Part shown: in pieces, positions 1 to 11,723 of the stretch
How positions within the stretch are numbered: the stretch's first letter is position 1
Layout of the letters: each line of letters begins with the position of its first letter
Assembly: GCA_905221605.1 (NCBI GenBank)
Contig: CAJNDS010002612.1
Span: 177,126 to 241,125 of the forward strand
Direction: 5' to 3'
DNA: 64,000 bases
Source: Symbiodinium natans
Taxonomy: Eukaryota; Sar; Dinophyceae; Suessiales; Symbiodiniaceae
Program-made: the position numbers and the translations under genes
Notes under the pieces: generated by a model
Database searches by the model: none
Told to the model about the DNA's origin: nothing
The model's input: the letters and a program-made list of their open reading frames with translations, nothing else

Positions 1-240
1 GTTCCCTCAAGCCCTAAAGCCCGAAAACCCGAAAGCCCTGAAGCCCTAAAACCCTAAAACCCTAAAACCCTAAAACCCTAAAACCCTAAAACCCTAAAAC
101 CCTAAAACCCTAAAACCCTAAAGCCCTAAAACCCTAAAACCCTAAAACCCTAAAACCCTAAAACCCTAAAACCCTAAGACCCTAAAACCCTAAAACCCTA
201 AAACCCTAAAACCCTAAAACCCTAAACCCTCCCTAAACAC
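1..240. repeat. CCCTAAAA (8-mer) telomere-like array
   Basis: Imperfect CCCTAAAA repeat with CCCGAAAA variants at the window edge. Because similar arrays occur throughout, this is not evidence of a chromosome end. Confidence 0.95.
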
Positions 241-700
241 TCAAAGCCCAAGCTTTGCTGTGGGTTCACGAGCAACCCGCGCAATGAGCCTGTAGGGTTT
301 AGGGTTCTAGAGTTTAGGGTTTAGGGCTTCGGGCATACGGCTTAGGGTTCGGGTTTCGGGTTTCGGGTTTAGGCTTTAGGGTTGACGTTTAGGGCATTAG
401 GGTTTAGGGTTTTAATGTCAGGGTCCAGGGGCTCAGGGGGGTTTAGGGGCCGTGGGCTTTGTAGGGTGTGGGGGGGGGGGGGGGGGAAAAGGGCTTAGGG
501 TAAATGTGTTGGAAACCTAAAACGCCGGGGGGGGGGGGGGGGGGTAAAAGGGCTTAGGGTAAATGTGTTGGAAACCTAAAACGCCTAAACCGACCGTGAA
601 CCCGACAACTCTAAAACTTCAGAACCCTGAAACTTCAGAAATATGAAGCCCGGGGAGAAAACCATCGCCCAGCATCGGCGCCACTGAGACATACGGCGTC

Positions 701-716
701 CGTCTGCACGTGGTAC
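701..716 (-). CDS. GFA-like gene exon E, short, end uncertain
   Basis: Acceptor GAG|GTACC completes LRWY (a family motif) and adds HVQT. The donor position ACG|GACGC is a guess; the open frame continues further. Confidence 0.4.
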
Positions 717-3700
717 CTCTCCAGCAGCTGACAGAGTTTCAGGGAAGGTCCACATGCCGGTTGCAGAGGCAAAGCCTGCTCCGCTGAAGTGTTGACTCTG
801 CTCCCCCTTAGAACCTTAATAAAAAGAATATGTTTAACATCCTCTTGGGTGTTATATGAACAAAAATAATAATAATCATATTCATATTCATAATCATAAT
901 CATAATCATAATAATAATTCCCAAGGGGGATATAGTTGATGGTCAAGGCGAAGATGCAAGTAGCCGGTGAGCTGTTTGGGGGGGTAGCTCGCGAACGGGG
1001 GAAGGGGGGTTGGTCTGGGACCCCGTGATCATGATCTTGCCCGAAACCCAAAGCCCTATACTCCAAATCCTAAGCCCTAAACTAGTTCATGGTTGGTATT
1101 AAAAAATTGAAATCTCTATTACTTATTGAGTTTAAGTATCCTTAAAAACCTAAACCCTAAGCCCTTAACCCTAAACCCTAAACCCTTAACCCTTAACCCT
1201 AAACCCCATCCCTCAGCGCGCCAACGCAGGTGCTGCAGGCTCCCAGGCGTGAAGCGTACCTCCACGTCTGGTCGTCTTTGGCTGCTTGGAGTTTGGGGCT
1301 TAGGACTTATGATCCAGGTTCTAGCTTAGGATAGCGGTACCCTAAGCCCTAAACCCTAAACCATAAACCTTAAACCCTAAACCCTAAACCTGAAACCCTG
1401 TTAGAGGCCCCAGAAGGCCTATCATGAAGATCAGCCCCTAGATGTTTGGAGCATCTCGGGCAGAGCCCTAAATCCTACACCCTGAACCCTAAACCCTTTC
1501 GGCCTTTCGGGTTGAGGGTTTAGGGTTTAGGATTTAGGATTTAGGGTTTAGGGTTTAGGGTTTAGGGTTCAGGGTTCAGGGTTTACTGTCTAAGGCTTCG
1601 GGTACGTCCTAAACCCTACCCCCTCCCCCCCTCACAAAAAAGAGGGCAAGACTTCTGGAATCCCATGACCGACTGGATTCTCTGCCTAGCTGGCGCAGCT
1701 CGCTGCTACCCCCTTCCCACCCACCCAAAACCCCCTGCCCAAAACAAGACCGAGACAGCCCCCCAATTGCCTTTATCTTGAAGGGACCCTGAGCCCTAAA
1801 CCCGAGGGAGGAGTGGTGGGTGCTTAGCGTAGGATCCTGTGACCCTGGCCTAGGGTTTATAGTTTCGGGTTTTAGGGTTTAGGGCTTAGGGTTTTAGGCG
1901 TTAGGGTTTATGGAAATTGTATGGGGTTCAAGGCTCGATTTTTGACACCCTTACTGCTTGTGGTTGCTGCCTTCGGGTTTCACTTATTGCTCGCCCTTCC
2001 TACCTTTGAGTTTCTTTTTGTTGCTCGCCATTCCTGCCTTTCCTTGCTGCTCGCTTTCCCTCCTCGCCCATCCTGCTTTAACGGAGCCGTTGGTTTTTTG
2101 CCTGAGCGTTTGAACTGGGCTTTTCGGTTGCAAGCTCCCACAACCCTGGGTTTTGGGGTTTTGGAGCTGATCGTCCCACGCGTCAGTTTTGGAGGGCTTT
2201 GGTGGCCTTGAAGCCTTTAGGGTTCTTTAGGGTGTTGCATCGGGGTTTAGGGTTTAGGTTTAAGGGTTTGGGGTTTAGGGTTTAAGGTTTAGGGTTTAGG
2301 GTTTTGGGTTTTGGGTTCAGGGTGTAGGGCTTAGGGCTTAGGGCTTAGGGCTTTAGGGCTTAGGGCTTAGGGCTTAGGGCTTAGGGCTTAGGGCTTAGGG
2401 CTTAGGGCTTAGGGCTTAGGGCTTAGGGCTTAGGGCTTAGGGCTTAGGGCTTAGGGCTTAGGGCTTAGGGCTTAGGGCTTAGGGCTTAGGGCTTAGGGCT
2501 TAGGGCTTGGGATTTCGAAAGTGCGAGGGCTTGGTCCCTGGACAAGGCACGGCAGACTTGGCAAAGAGCGCGGCCCACTGCGCCGGGGCTCCGTGGAGGC
2601 CTTTTTGGGTGAATTCTGGTGGGGGGGGAGTCATATGTTTAGGGTTTTAGGGTTCTAGGGTTTTAGGGTTTTAGGGTTTTAGGGGTTTAGGGTTTTAGGG
2701 TTTTAGGGTTTTAGGGTTTTAGGGTTTTAGGTTTTTAGGTTTTTAGGTTTTTAGGGTTTTAGGGTTTTAGGGTTTTAGGGTTTTGGGGTTTTAGGGGTTT
2801 GAGGTTTTTGGGGTTTTAGGGTTTTAGGGTTTTAGGGTTTTAGGGTTTTAGGGTTTTAGGGTTTCAGGGATAACGGCTTACAGTTGAGGGGGTTGCGCGG
2901 GGCTTTTGGGCTTGTGGAGCTGGACAAACGGTTGGGACTTTCGGTTTGTTGTTCTTTTTTTGTGGCGGGGGATGTTTGGTCTTTAGAAGTCTTATGGCTT
3001 GTTGGGTGTTTGGGCCTTGGCGATTTGAGGGATTGTGGCAGGGCTTCTGCAGAAAATGCGCCCACACTCCACCCTGAAGCAACCTATTCTTACAATCGAG
3101 TTGTTGGCCTAAACCCTAACCCCTAACCCCTAACCCCTAACCCCTAAACCCTAAACCCTAAACCCTGAACCCTGAACCCTGAACCCTGAACCCTACGCTA
3201 TCTCTCGTAGCAGTCTACACCAGAAGTGATGTCAGGAATGAAGCCCGCATAGGATTCTTGGGCAGTGGGAAGCAGGGGGAACCCTGAACTGCTTGATACT
3301 GGACTCCGACACTTCTAGACCCTAAACCCTAATTAAACCCTAAACCCGACACCCGAACCCTAAACCCTAAACCCTGATCCTTAGACCCCAAAACCCTAAA
3401 ACCCAATGTCCACCCCCCCTTTCCCAGGCCAAGGCACGCTGGCAAACGGTGCAATCACAGATCCTGAGTTCATCAGGAAGACATGCCAAAGGTCCCCAAG
3501 TTTTGGAAGTTTAGGGTTTAGGGTTCAGGGTTTAGGGTTTAGGGTTTAGGGTTTCGAGTTTAGGGATTTAGGGTTTAGGGTTTGGGGTTTAGGGTTTCGG
3601 GCTTAGGGCTTCGGGTCTAGAAGTTAGGGTTTAGGGCTTAGGGGGCTGTGGGATTGTTTCTCTTATAATTTACGCACATACCCTAAACCCTAAACCCTAA

Positions 3701-4214
3701 ACCCGAAACCCTAAACCCTAAACCCGAAACCCTAAACCCTAAACCGCCGGCTTACACACCTCCCAAGAAGCTCCGCGACCTGGTGAGGAGGGCTCTTTAG
3801 AGTCTAGGGTTCAGGGATTGTAGGTTAGGGTTTCGGGTTTGGGGTTCAGGGTTTCGGGTTTAGGGTTTGGGGTTTGGGGTTTAGGGATTGGGACAATTAT
3901 CTTTTGGGGTTTAGGAGTTCGGGCTTACGTACACCTCTTGGGTTCGGTTGTGTGCAAGGTTGTCTGTATCCCTGTTGTCTCATTCGACTGCCCCTTTAGA
4001 GACTTCATGCTTCAGGATTTAGGGCGTATGTAAACCCTAAACCCTAAACCCTAAACCCTAAACCCTAAACCCTAAACCCTAAACCCGCAAACAAACACCC
4101 AAAACCCTTCGCCCCACCAAACCCTCAGCCCTTTGGCAACTGGGCCGCTTGGAAGTCACTGGCGCCGCGTCCACCTCGAAGGAAACTCGCTTGCAGAAGC
4201 AGGTGGCCGTATAC
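701..4214 (-). CDS. GFA/CENP-V-like (Mss4-fold) protein, partial, at least five exons
   Basis: Assembled from exons at 4149-4214, 3438-3463, 2551-2600, 1222-1259 and about 701-716. The family is the glutathione-dependent formaldehyde-activating (GFA)/CENP-V group, small zinc proteins whose substrates vary. Visible signatures in order: zinc-ligand CFC followed by KRVSFEVDAAP; the second ligand set ICDCTVCQ; RLHGAPAQWAALFAKSA; VRFTPGSLQHLR; and WY-HVQT. Phases agree at all four junctions with AG|G acceptors; donors are GC, GT, GT and GC in transcript order. The start exon and the C-terminal Cys pair (usually CKVSC--C) were not found; the 3' part may lie left of the window. Confidence 0.7.
1222..1259 (-). 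CDS. GFA-like gene exon D (VRFTPGSLQHLR)
   Basis: Matches the family V-FT-G---LR-Y segment. Acceptor GAG|GTACG, donor TG|GCGCG. Confidence 0.65.
2325..2510. repeat. GGGCTTA array
   Basis: About 25 near-perfect copies of a telomere variant with C in place of T. Confidence 0.97.
2551..2600 (-). CDS. GFA-like gene exon C (LHGAPAQWAALFAKSA)
   Basis: The family has -LHGAPFQWAAIF- after the CxxC. Acceptor AAG|GCCTC completes an Arg codon; donor GCC|GTGCC. Confidence 0.7.
2640..2868. repeat. GGGTTTTA (8-mer) array
   Basis: An octamer array in the orientation opposite to that at 1-240. The CDS-like frame in 2884-3126 lies beyond it and shows no splice or family support. Confidence 0.92.
3438..3463 (-). 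CDS. GFA-like gene exon B, 26 nt (ICDCTVCQ)
   Basis: Encodes the C-x-C-x-x-C zinc motif. Acceptor CAG|GATCT, donor C|GTGCC. Exon A plus B reads TSK-ICDCTVCQ. Confidence 0.68.
4149..4214 (-). CDS. GFA-like gene exon A (first zinc ligands)
   Basis: Encodes YTATCFCKRVSFEVDAAPV followed by TS, ending in two bases of a Lys codon. Acceptor GAG|GTATA, donor AA|GCGGC. Confidence 0.7.
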
Positions 4215-5634
4215 CTCCCAATGAGGGCTGGTGGCGTTGTGCTAGAGTTGTGCTAGTGAGCCTTTGGTTTTGGGTTCGCTACTGCTCAAGGCTTAAGGTA
4301 CGCAGCCTTTGGCTGGCTGGATGAGCGGACATCTTTCATGCAAGGCGAAGCGCGACTGCGCCCGAAACCTGAGCTCCCAAACTACTGACCTGTGTCCAGG
4401 AACATTTGGCATGGTGCAGGTTTAGAGTTTCGAGGGGGGAGTTGCAAAGTAGACAGCGTACGGTTTACAGACGGCGCCGTTCGACACGCTTCCAGCCGCA
4501 GGTATCGATGTTACATTGGGCCTGGTCTGACAACGATGTAATAACCCAAAACCAATGACCTTGACCCTGGTAACCGAATACCCGATGATACTCTGGCCTC
4601 ACTTCCTAGGACTTTAAGACCTTCTAAACCCGAAGCTCACTTCCACGTGACGTGCCATCCCCTAGCAACCCAAAACCTTTTGGGCATTGAGTTTTGGTTG
4701 GGGTTTAGGAACAACCTTAGATCCGAAACCCCAAACCCCAAAACCCAAGCAACCCATATGAGCCACGCTGAAGCCAAGCCGATGACCACCCAGCCACCAC
4801 CTCACCCAGCCACCCATCCGCCCGTCCACCCAAAAGATCGATACATATAGCATGTATCTGTACACGTATATATATGCCCGTATGCATACATGTGTATGTA
4901 CGTATGTATGTATGTATGTATGTATGTATGTATGTATGTATGCAAAAAGAAAACATACGTACAGTCTGTGTGTGTGTGTAAATAAAAATGAATATAAAAA
5001 ATGTGTATATATACATATATACAAACTGCTTTCGCCTTTTGCCGGATGGAAGTCTTAACGGGGCCAGCCCTGCTTAAGTCACTGAAGAGGCACTGGACAG
5101 CTCATTCACTAAAAGAAGCTGATCTGCAGCCTCCTCAAAACCCAAAGGTCCCCCAAGTCTTGGTTTAAGGCTTTAGGATTTAGGACTTAGAAACTAGGAT
5201 TTAGGATTTAAGAACTAGGATGTAGGATTTAGGACTTAGGCTTTAGGATTTAGGATGTAGGACTTCGGATTTAGGAACTGGGATTCGGATTTAGGAACTA
5301 GGATTCCGGAATTAGGATCCGCCAAAAGGAGCACCTGCTGTTCGTCTGACTTATGGTCGGAGCCTGCATTGCAAGCGTCTTGCACAAACAAGATCAGCAG
5401 TTTCTAGCGCAAGGTGCTTTTGTGAATTCCACGACTTAACTTCGGCGCGCAGGGCTTCATTGCGGACGTGCCTGACTGACTCCTTGAAACTTTAAAAATT
5501 TAAGCCTTTGTGAATTTGGGAAAGGGCACCAGATTCTGAAAAATCCTAGAATTTGAGGAAACTCTGAAACAAAGGAAGTGGTCAAGTAGCACATAAAAAA
5601 GTTCTCTTAAATCTCTTACACATATTATATCTCT
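4215..5634. other. No gene seen; unique DNA with (ATGT)n
   Basis: Holds an ATGT microsatellite at 4889-4943 and a run of TTTAGGA/TAGGATTT telomere-like decay at 5165-5320. The first exon of the GFA-like gene may be here but was not found. Confidence 0.5.
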
Positions 5635-5925
5635 GTATATATATATATATATATATACCATGTATACATATATCCATATATACATATATACATATATACA
5701 TATATACATATATACATATATACATATATACATATATACATATATACATATATACATATATACATATATACATATATACATATATACATATATACATATA
5801 TACATATATACATATATACATATATACATATATACATATATACATATATACATATATACATATATACATATATACATATATACATATATACATATACATA
5901 TACACATATATATATATATACATAC
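5635..5925. repeat. CATATATA octamer microsatellite
   Basis: About 29 copies of an 8-bp unit flanked by (TA)n. Long ORFs (ICIYVYMY) in all frames are artefacts of this array. Confidence 0.97.
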
Positions 5926-8900
5926 CCCTGGAGCCCAGAAGGATGCTGCGAAGCTGCCGCACAGTGAAGGGGCTGCTGCCTGGGCGGCGGCTTAAGGGCC
6001 AAACGTGGGAGCGGCTTGGCTTAGGGGGCAGCTTGGCTTAGGAGGGTTTTTAAAACAGAGGGTCTTTAAAAAAGGTTTTCTTTTAAGAGGGTTTTTAAAA
6101 AACCCTCTTTTTTAAACCCTCGTAGGGCTTAAGGTTTGCCAACGTTCCGCGCACACCACCACGAGGGACGTGTGTTGTGGCGTGCGCCTAGGTTGAACGC
6201 TTCTTTCCACCCATCCACATCTCAACCTTGGCGGGGTTTAGGGTTTTTTCTTTGATTGTACGCTGGAGATGCGTGGGGCCGAAACCATGAAAACTTTCGT
6301 GGTCATTCATGGAGTTCGGAGGTTCTGCCGCACTTAATATGCTTCCGGGCTCAGGTCCTTTGCCCATTGCAGCGCCATGAATCATTGCTTTTACAGCGGC
6401 TTTCGGATTTGAGGCAGGACGGTGCAAGCAGCAGACAGCTATTACACTGCCGGGTTCGTCCCCAAACTACCAATATCCTAAATCCTGAACTTTGAATCCT
6501 GCTTTGGGGCCCCGTAAAAAGGCTTTCGGATCTTCACAGACACTGGAAAGCCTCTAGCCCCACATTCTGGAAAATCATACTGGAACCGGCCACTTTCGAC
6601 CGAATCCTGGGGGACCGGGGCCACCCGGCAAACTGTACATTAAAGCTTCTTGCAAGGCAAACTTTCCTGTCAGATAGTTCTAGCCAAAGGGGTTTTGCCA
6701 TTCTTTGACCAAAACTGGGGCGTTGGGTCGCAGGTTCTGTCAGGCCCCTGCAAGCCCAGGCTCCTTAAACATGCTCTGACAGCCTTCAACGGCACAGGGA
6801 GGCATTTAAGAAGCCCCGTCAGCCACGAAATCTGCCCCTAGATTCCGGACACTTTCTGCTGGGGAGCATCCCAGGGGGCCTCCTGAAAAATTTAAGCTTC
6901 TCAAGGCAAACTTTCCCTCTCAAGAAACAGAGTTTTGACTAAGCGGGGCGGGGGGGGGGGGTCTCCGAATACTATTTTGCATTGAAAATTTGAAAGAGAC
7001 GACCCCGTTTGACCAAACCTGGTAACTTCACACACGCAGGTTTGGGGTTATTCTCTTTCAGGGCTTAGGGTTTAGAGTTTAGGTCTTCAGGGGAACTTGG
7101 AAAAAAATTGTCCGTTTGGGATTTAAATAGGCTACCCACCCTAAACTAAACAAAGGATCAAAGGGAGTCAGACTTTACCTATGAGGTCTGTGCCCTGAAA
7201 CGGGTTCCTGAGTATACCCCCCTACCCTGAACCCAAAGCCCTAAACCCTAATGCCCCAACGGATACTTATGGTAAGTGTACCTACAACCCACTTCTGGGC
7301 CCCTTAAAAACCCCCAAGTACAACACTACCGGGTTATATGCCACCCTGCAGCCTCCCTAACCCCGAAACCCCCCAATCCCGCAAGATGCCCCCCCCCCAC
7401 CCGCCCCCCCCCCCCCCCCCACCCCCCCCCCCCCCCAACATGGCCGAGCTACACCCCGAAACCCCAAACCCTAAACCCTCAACCCTAAACCCTCAACCCT
7501 CAACCCTAAACCCTAAACCCTAAACCCTAAACCCTAAACCCTAAACCCTAAACCCCAAACCCTAAACCCTAAACCCTAAACCCTCACCCGCGAAACCCCA
7601 AAGTCCCAGCTCTCTTCCCCGTCCCCTCCGCGAAGCCTCCACCCCTTTCGGTAACTTGAAGGGTCCTTGATCGTCAATCGAACCTTTATACTTAGGGTTC
7701 CCATGGCTCATACTTCCGAGAAGGAAGATTGCTGAAAACAAAAAAAAAAAAGGAAGCCCAACCACAACCGGCCCTGGCTTCTCAACAGCCCCCCCTCCCT
7801 CGCCACTGCAATATGAACCCTAACCCCAACGGCTAAACCCTAAACCCTCAAGGCTAGACCCAAACCCTAAACCCTAAAACAAGCAAGCCCTTAAACCCCA
7901 ACCCCGAAACCCTAAAACCCTAAACCCTTAGCTGCAAACGCGGCCGCCGCCGTAGGGCGGCTGGCTTGCCCAAGATGGCTCCATGACAGCTCTCCGGTTC
8001 GGGTGGGGGACTCGGGGGTTGGGGTTCAGGGATTAGTGTCCAGGGTTTTGGGTTTAGGGTTTAGGGCTTAGGGCTCAGGCGAATCTTGCAAGGTTTAGAG
8101 GTTTAGAGGTGTTGGGGGAGGGTTTAGAGGTAGAGGGGTTGAGGGTTTAGAGGTTTGGAGGGTGGTGTAGAGTCGTAGAGGGTTTAGGATGCAGCTTGAA
8201 ATCTTCGTTTGCCGGCTGGAGCCTTCCAGAGGTTCTGCTTTTCGGGGTAGGGTGCTTAGGGTTTCGGGTTTAGGTTCGCGTTTAGGGTTCAGGGTTTAGG
8301 GTGTCGGGTTTAGGGTGTCGGGTTTAGGGTTTAAGGTTCAGGCACCACATGAATGAGAGCTCCCTTATGGCTCCCTGAATTGGGGGACGCAAGGGCCCCC
8401 ATGTTTCAGAACCCTCCAAACAAGGTAAGGGAACACATTCAGGGGCCTTGCAACTTCCCACAGGCCCGCAAACCTACACGCAGGACGCACGGAGTCAAAG
8501 CAGATACCCATCAAACAGCAAACAGCAGCTCACGTCTGATTTCAGGTGTAGGCGTCAACGATCTTCGGCACTCAGGGCGCCTAAAGTCCTAAACCTCAAC
8601 CGTCCAAAACCTAAACCCCTGTGAGGCTTTTGGGCTTAGGGGTAGGGGTAGGGTTGAGGGTTTAGGGATGTTTGGGGTTAGGGTTTACGGTTTACGGTTT
8701 CGAGTTTAGGGTTTAGGGTTTGCAGAGATGCTCAGGAACTGGCCGTCCCTGTCTCGGGCTCTCTCGCGCTTCCTCCCAAGCTGGGGGGGTTTCGGTTTGA
8801 AGTCCAGGGTTTCTGAAGGGTTCGGGGTTTAGGGGGTTAGGGCCCAAGGATCTAGGGAGGACAAAAGTATCCTGTGCCTCGCAAAACCCTGAGGCCTAAC

Positions 8901-9149
8901 CCCGAAAGCCTAGGCCCTCAAGCCTCAAACCCCGGAAGCCGCTTAAACCAAAAAGGCCCTGTATTGCAGACCCTCTCTACACCTCTAACGAGGCCACAGA
9001 CACCCAAGGCCTTGCCGACTCTGCCCAGTACCACTCCCTAAACCCTAAACCCTAAACCCTAAACCCTAAACCCTAAACCCTAAACCCTGAACCCTGAACC
9101 CTAAACCCTAAAGTTTAGTTCAGGGCTTAGCACAAAGCCCCAACAGGGC
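5926..9149. other. Repeat-rich stretch without a convincing gene
   Basis: Contains palindromic AGAGGGTTTTTAAAAAACCCTCT near 6090-6110 (shown here in part), two diverged copies of a CAAGGCAAACTTTCC block (about 6645 and 6898), a C-run at 7387-7436, CCCTAAA arrays at 7440-7585 and 7840-7930, and TTTAGGG arrays at 8030-8340 and 8640-8730. No supported coding sequence. Confidence 0.5.
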
Positions 9150-9202
9150 GCCGGAAACACGATCCCCGCCCTTCCCAGGATCGGCCTGGAGCTTGGTGGC
9201 AC
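9150..9202 (-). CDS. Candidate exon between telomere-like arrays
   Basis: Acceptor GAG|GTGCC; frames VPPSSRPILGRAGIVFP and ATKLQADPGKGGDRVS are both open. CCCTAAA left, TTTAGGG right. Confidence 0.25.
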
Positions 9203-9508
9203 CTCGTGGACTTAAGCGAAAGTTGATGTTAGGGTGCTTGGGCACTAAGGGTTTAGGGTTAGGGTTTAGGGTTGTACGAACAGCCACGTGAATGGGGCAG
9301 ATAGGAATGGCTCAGGTTTTCCGATTAGCGCCTTCTGCAGTCGCTGCTCTTCGAACAACACTCCGGCGCAAGCAGTGCCCAAGCATGATGCAGTGGTCCA
9401 GACAGGCAGACGGGGCGCGTCGGACCCTGCACATAACAAGTCTGCCCCGAAAAAGGCGGTGAATACACTCTTCACTTGTGGAAGAACACGTGAAGCCCAG
9501 TGCACACT

Positions 9509-9775
9509 CTAGGGGCGGCAAGAAGCAGCAAACGGGCACTGATCGCACATGACAGAGCACTTGCCTTCGACACAGCTGTGGCAGACTGAGCACTCCCTGT
9601 GCGTGTAGCAGGGCTGTCCCTCAACAGATTCGCCTCGCTCCGTCACATCAAGTGCGCTGTGCCGCTTCTCGAAAGCTGGCTTCTTGACCACGTTTTGCAA
9701 GTGCGCCGTTCCTCTGATCGCGTGGGCTCCGCAGACAGTCGTTGCCCAGACACAAAAGACGAATCGTGGCGCCAT
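9509..9775 (-). CDS. Small secreted Cys-rich protein, hypothetical
   Basis: An 88-aa ORF, taken from the internal ATG at 9775. From there the protein starts with a plausible signal peptide (MAPRFVFCVWATTVCGAHA); the upstream extension to 9898 does not look coding. The C-terminal third is Cys-rich: CYTHRECSVCHSCVEGKCSV, then CDQCPFAASC. The spacing suggests disulphide-rich or metal-binding structure. No family is recognised. A chance ORF cannot be excluded, but signal peptide plus clustered Cys is unusual for noise. Confidence 0.4.
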   Translation of the reverse strand: MAPRFVFCVWATTVCGAHAIRGTAHLQNVVKKPAFEKRHSALDVTERGESVEGQPCYTHRECSVCHSCVEGKCSVMCDQCPFAASCRP

Positions 9776-9950
9776 GGGAGAAAAAGGTGGATCTTCAAAC
9801 AAACATTGGCAAGGCATTTCTTGCCATGGCTGCGGGCATAAGCACTTTCCGGTATGCACGTTCAAGTCCTTCTCCAATGTTTCCTGGAAGCCATGCACTG
9901 TGACGCCAAGTGCCGTACGACCAAAAGAGACAAGTGGGGCCTACCACATA

Positions 9951-9998
9951 CATACCTACATACATACATAAATACATACATACATACATACATACATT
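9951..9998. repeat. (ATAC)n microsatellite
   Basis: About twelve tetranucleotide units, directly upstream (minus-strand sense) of the Cys-rich ORF. Confidence 0.95.
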
Positions 9999-9999
9999 C

Positions 10000-11594
10000 A
10001 TTCATACATGCATGGTATTCGGCTTATTTCCCAAAACAGGGGTACCCCTTATGCACCATAATCCTTATCAAGGATTTAAGGTTGGACTATAGTACCCCTA
10101 GTATAATCCCTATGAAGGAGCTGCTGGCATAAGTGGCGGGAACATCCCAACCCAACCCCCTCAACCCTAAACCCTAAACCCTAAACCCTGTAAGTATATA
10201 AGCCCTCTAAGGGCTTACGTAGCCGCCCTGACTGCATCGAAGCGGCTGGCGCCGCCAGCTGCCCTGGGAGGCGGAGGGTGGCTGGGCAGCTTAAAGCACA
10301 GGGGTTTAGGGTTTAGGGTTTAGGGTTTAGGGTTTAGGGTTTAGGGTTTAGGGCTTAGGGCTTAGGGCTTAGGGTTTAGGTTTAGGGTTTAGGGCTGAGG
10401 GTTTAGGGTTCAGGGTTCAGGGTTCAGGGTTTTTGGGTTAGGGTTTAGGGCTTAGGGTTTAGGATTTTGCGGGTTCAAGGTTCAGGTTCAGGGTTCAGGG
10501 CTTAGGAGGGTTTAGGGTTCCGGGGTTGAGTGAGGGCCTGAGGGTTTAGGGTTGGGGGGGGCCTGCACCAGATGAGGGCTTGTGGCTTTATGATTCTAGA
10601 GTTGCATGGGTAGCTAAAAAGCAGGGTGGTTTAGAGCGACAATCGGTTATGACCGTATTTAGGTGCTGCCGTACGGCACCGCCTCACAATCCTGCAAGCT
10701 GATTAGCGCAGCGACCTCACCAACTGTAAGGCTTGGGGTCTAAACCGAAACAAGTTCCTTCGGGGCGTTTGGGCAACGTCTCCTATTGAGAAGCCTACCA
10801 AAGGTGACCAAAAGAACCGCAAACCCCCTCAAACCAAAAAACAAACAAAACCCAAGACCCCCACATTTCGCTCTCCAGCTTTCCCCGGTATTGGACGATT
10901 GAGAGAAGGTGAAACACTTGAAGTTAGCCCGAACAGACTGGCTCATGCAGCTTTGCTGCCTGAAAGATGACAGCTCCACAACATCCATTTTGGAGAGAAT
11001 CAGCCAGGTGGCCATGAAAAACTCATATTAGATGGCCGGTTCTCGAAATCATGGTCCCTTTTGGGCAACTCGAAATCATGGTCCTTTTTTGGGCAAATAC
11101 AAGTTTCGAGTGACCCCAAAAGGGAACAGATTTTTAGAGAACTGACATAATAAACTCTTCATTACAAGGCTCCGAAGGAGAACATCTTGACGTGCGTCAG
11201 GGCGTCATGCAGCTATGTTACTGCCTGGAAGACGACAGCCCTTTCAGCAAACCAAGACATTGAGATCGGCTTGGGGTTCAGAGTGTTTAGGGTTGAGGGT
11301 TTAGGGTTTGGGGTTCAGGGTTGGGGGGGTTCAGGGTTTAGGGTTTAGCAGTTTAGGGTTTAGGGTTTAGCAGTTTAGGGTTGGGGGCTTAGGGTTTGGG
11401 GTACGTTTCAGACGCTGAACGTCATGTCTCTGTCCCTGAGACTGCTGATGCTTTGCGAGAGTATGCGGTCCCTGCTGTAGTGAGACTGCCTCAGATGGCC
11501 CTGAAAAACCCTCTGAAAATATTCCTGAATATGATCCTCTTAAACCCAATAAGGGGAAGTATGATCCTCTTGTAACCCAACAAGGGCAAAAAAA
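10000..11594. other. No firm gene; degraded element and TTTAGGG arrays
   Basis: A family 2-like right end (GGGAACATCCCAA at about 10138-10150), TTTAGGG arrays at 10300-10520 and 11280-11400, and a duplicated block CTGCCTG(A/G)AAGA(T/C)GACAGC at about 10957 and 11215. Confidence 0.5.
10215..10263 (-). CDS. Candidate exon between telomere-like arrays
   Basis: Acceptor CAG|GGCAG; frames AAGGASRFDAVR and QLAAPAASMQS are both open. The plus-strand frame is open too. Confidence 0.22.
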
Positions 11595-11723
11595 TCAAAA
11601 AAGCTGTCCCAAGGGCCTTCCTAGCTGCAGAAAAGTGCCCCCTGAAATGCCAGCCTCGGCATCCTTCAGAAACTGGGGCGTCGAGGTGCTGCGCAGGAGA
11701 TCCCGAGCCGAAACCCCTTTGGC
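11595..11723 (-). CDS. Ankyrin-family gene exon 9, C-terminus
   Basis: Continues the last repeat as AKGVSARDLLRS, then TPQFLKDAEAG, and stops at TGA. Acceptor AAG|GCC. The tail after AEAG is not conserved in what I recall of the family, so the stop could lie in a further exon. Confidence 0.72.
   Translation of the reverse strand, partial: AKGVSARDLLRSTSTPQFLKDAEAGISGGTFLQLGRPLGQLF

Noticed and set aside
1-240. Chromosome end (true telomere) at the left edge
   Set aside because: Equally long or longer TTTAGGG/CCCTAAA arrays of both orientations occur throughout, and coding exons continue to within about 700 bp of the edge.
1634-1685. Exon between GFA-like exons C and D (RIQSVMGFQKSCPLF)
   Set aside because: The phase is incompatible with the phase-0 junction between exons C and D.
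1921-2211. 96-codon hydrophobic ORF as a membrane protein
   Set aside because: The opposite strand is open for most of the same stretch and there is no family or splice support; chance cannot be excluded.
3750-3800. Extra exon of the GFA-like gene (VAELLGRCV)
   Set aside because: It has a CAG|G acceptor, but its phase gives an in-frame stop when joined to exon A, whereas exon A to exon B joins cleanly.
5500-6002. ORFs of about 110-135 codons rich in Tyr, Ile and Met
   Set aside because: They are translations of the CATATATA microsatellite in all frames.
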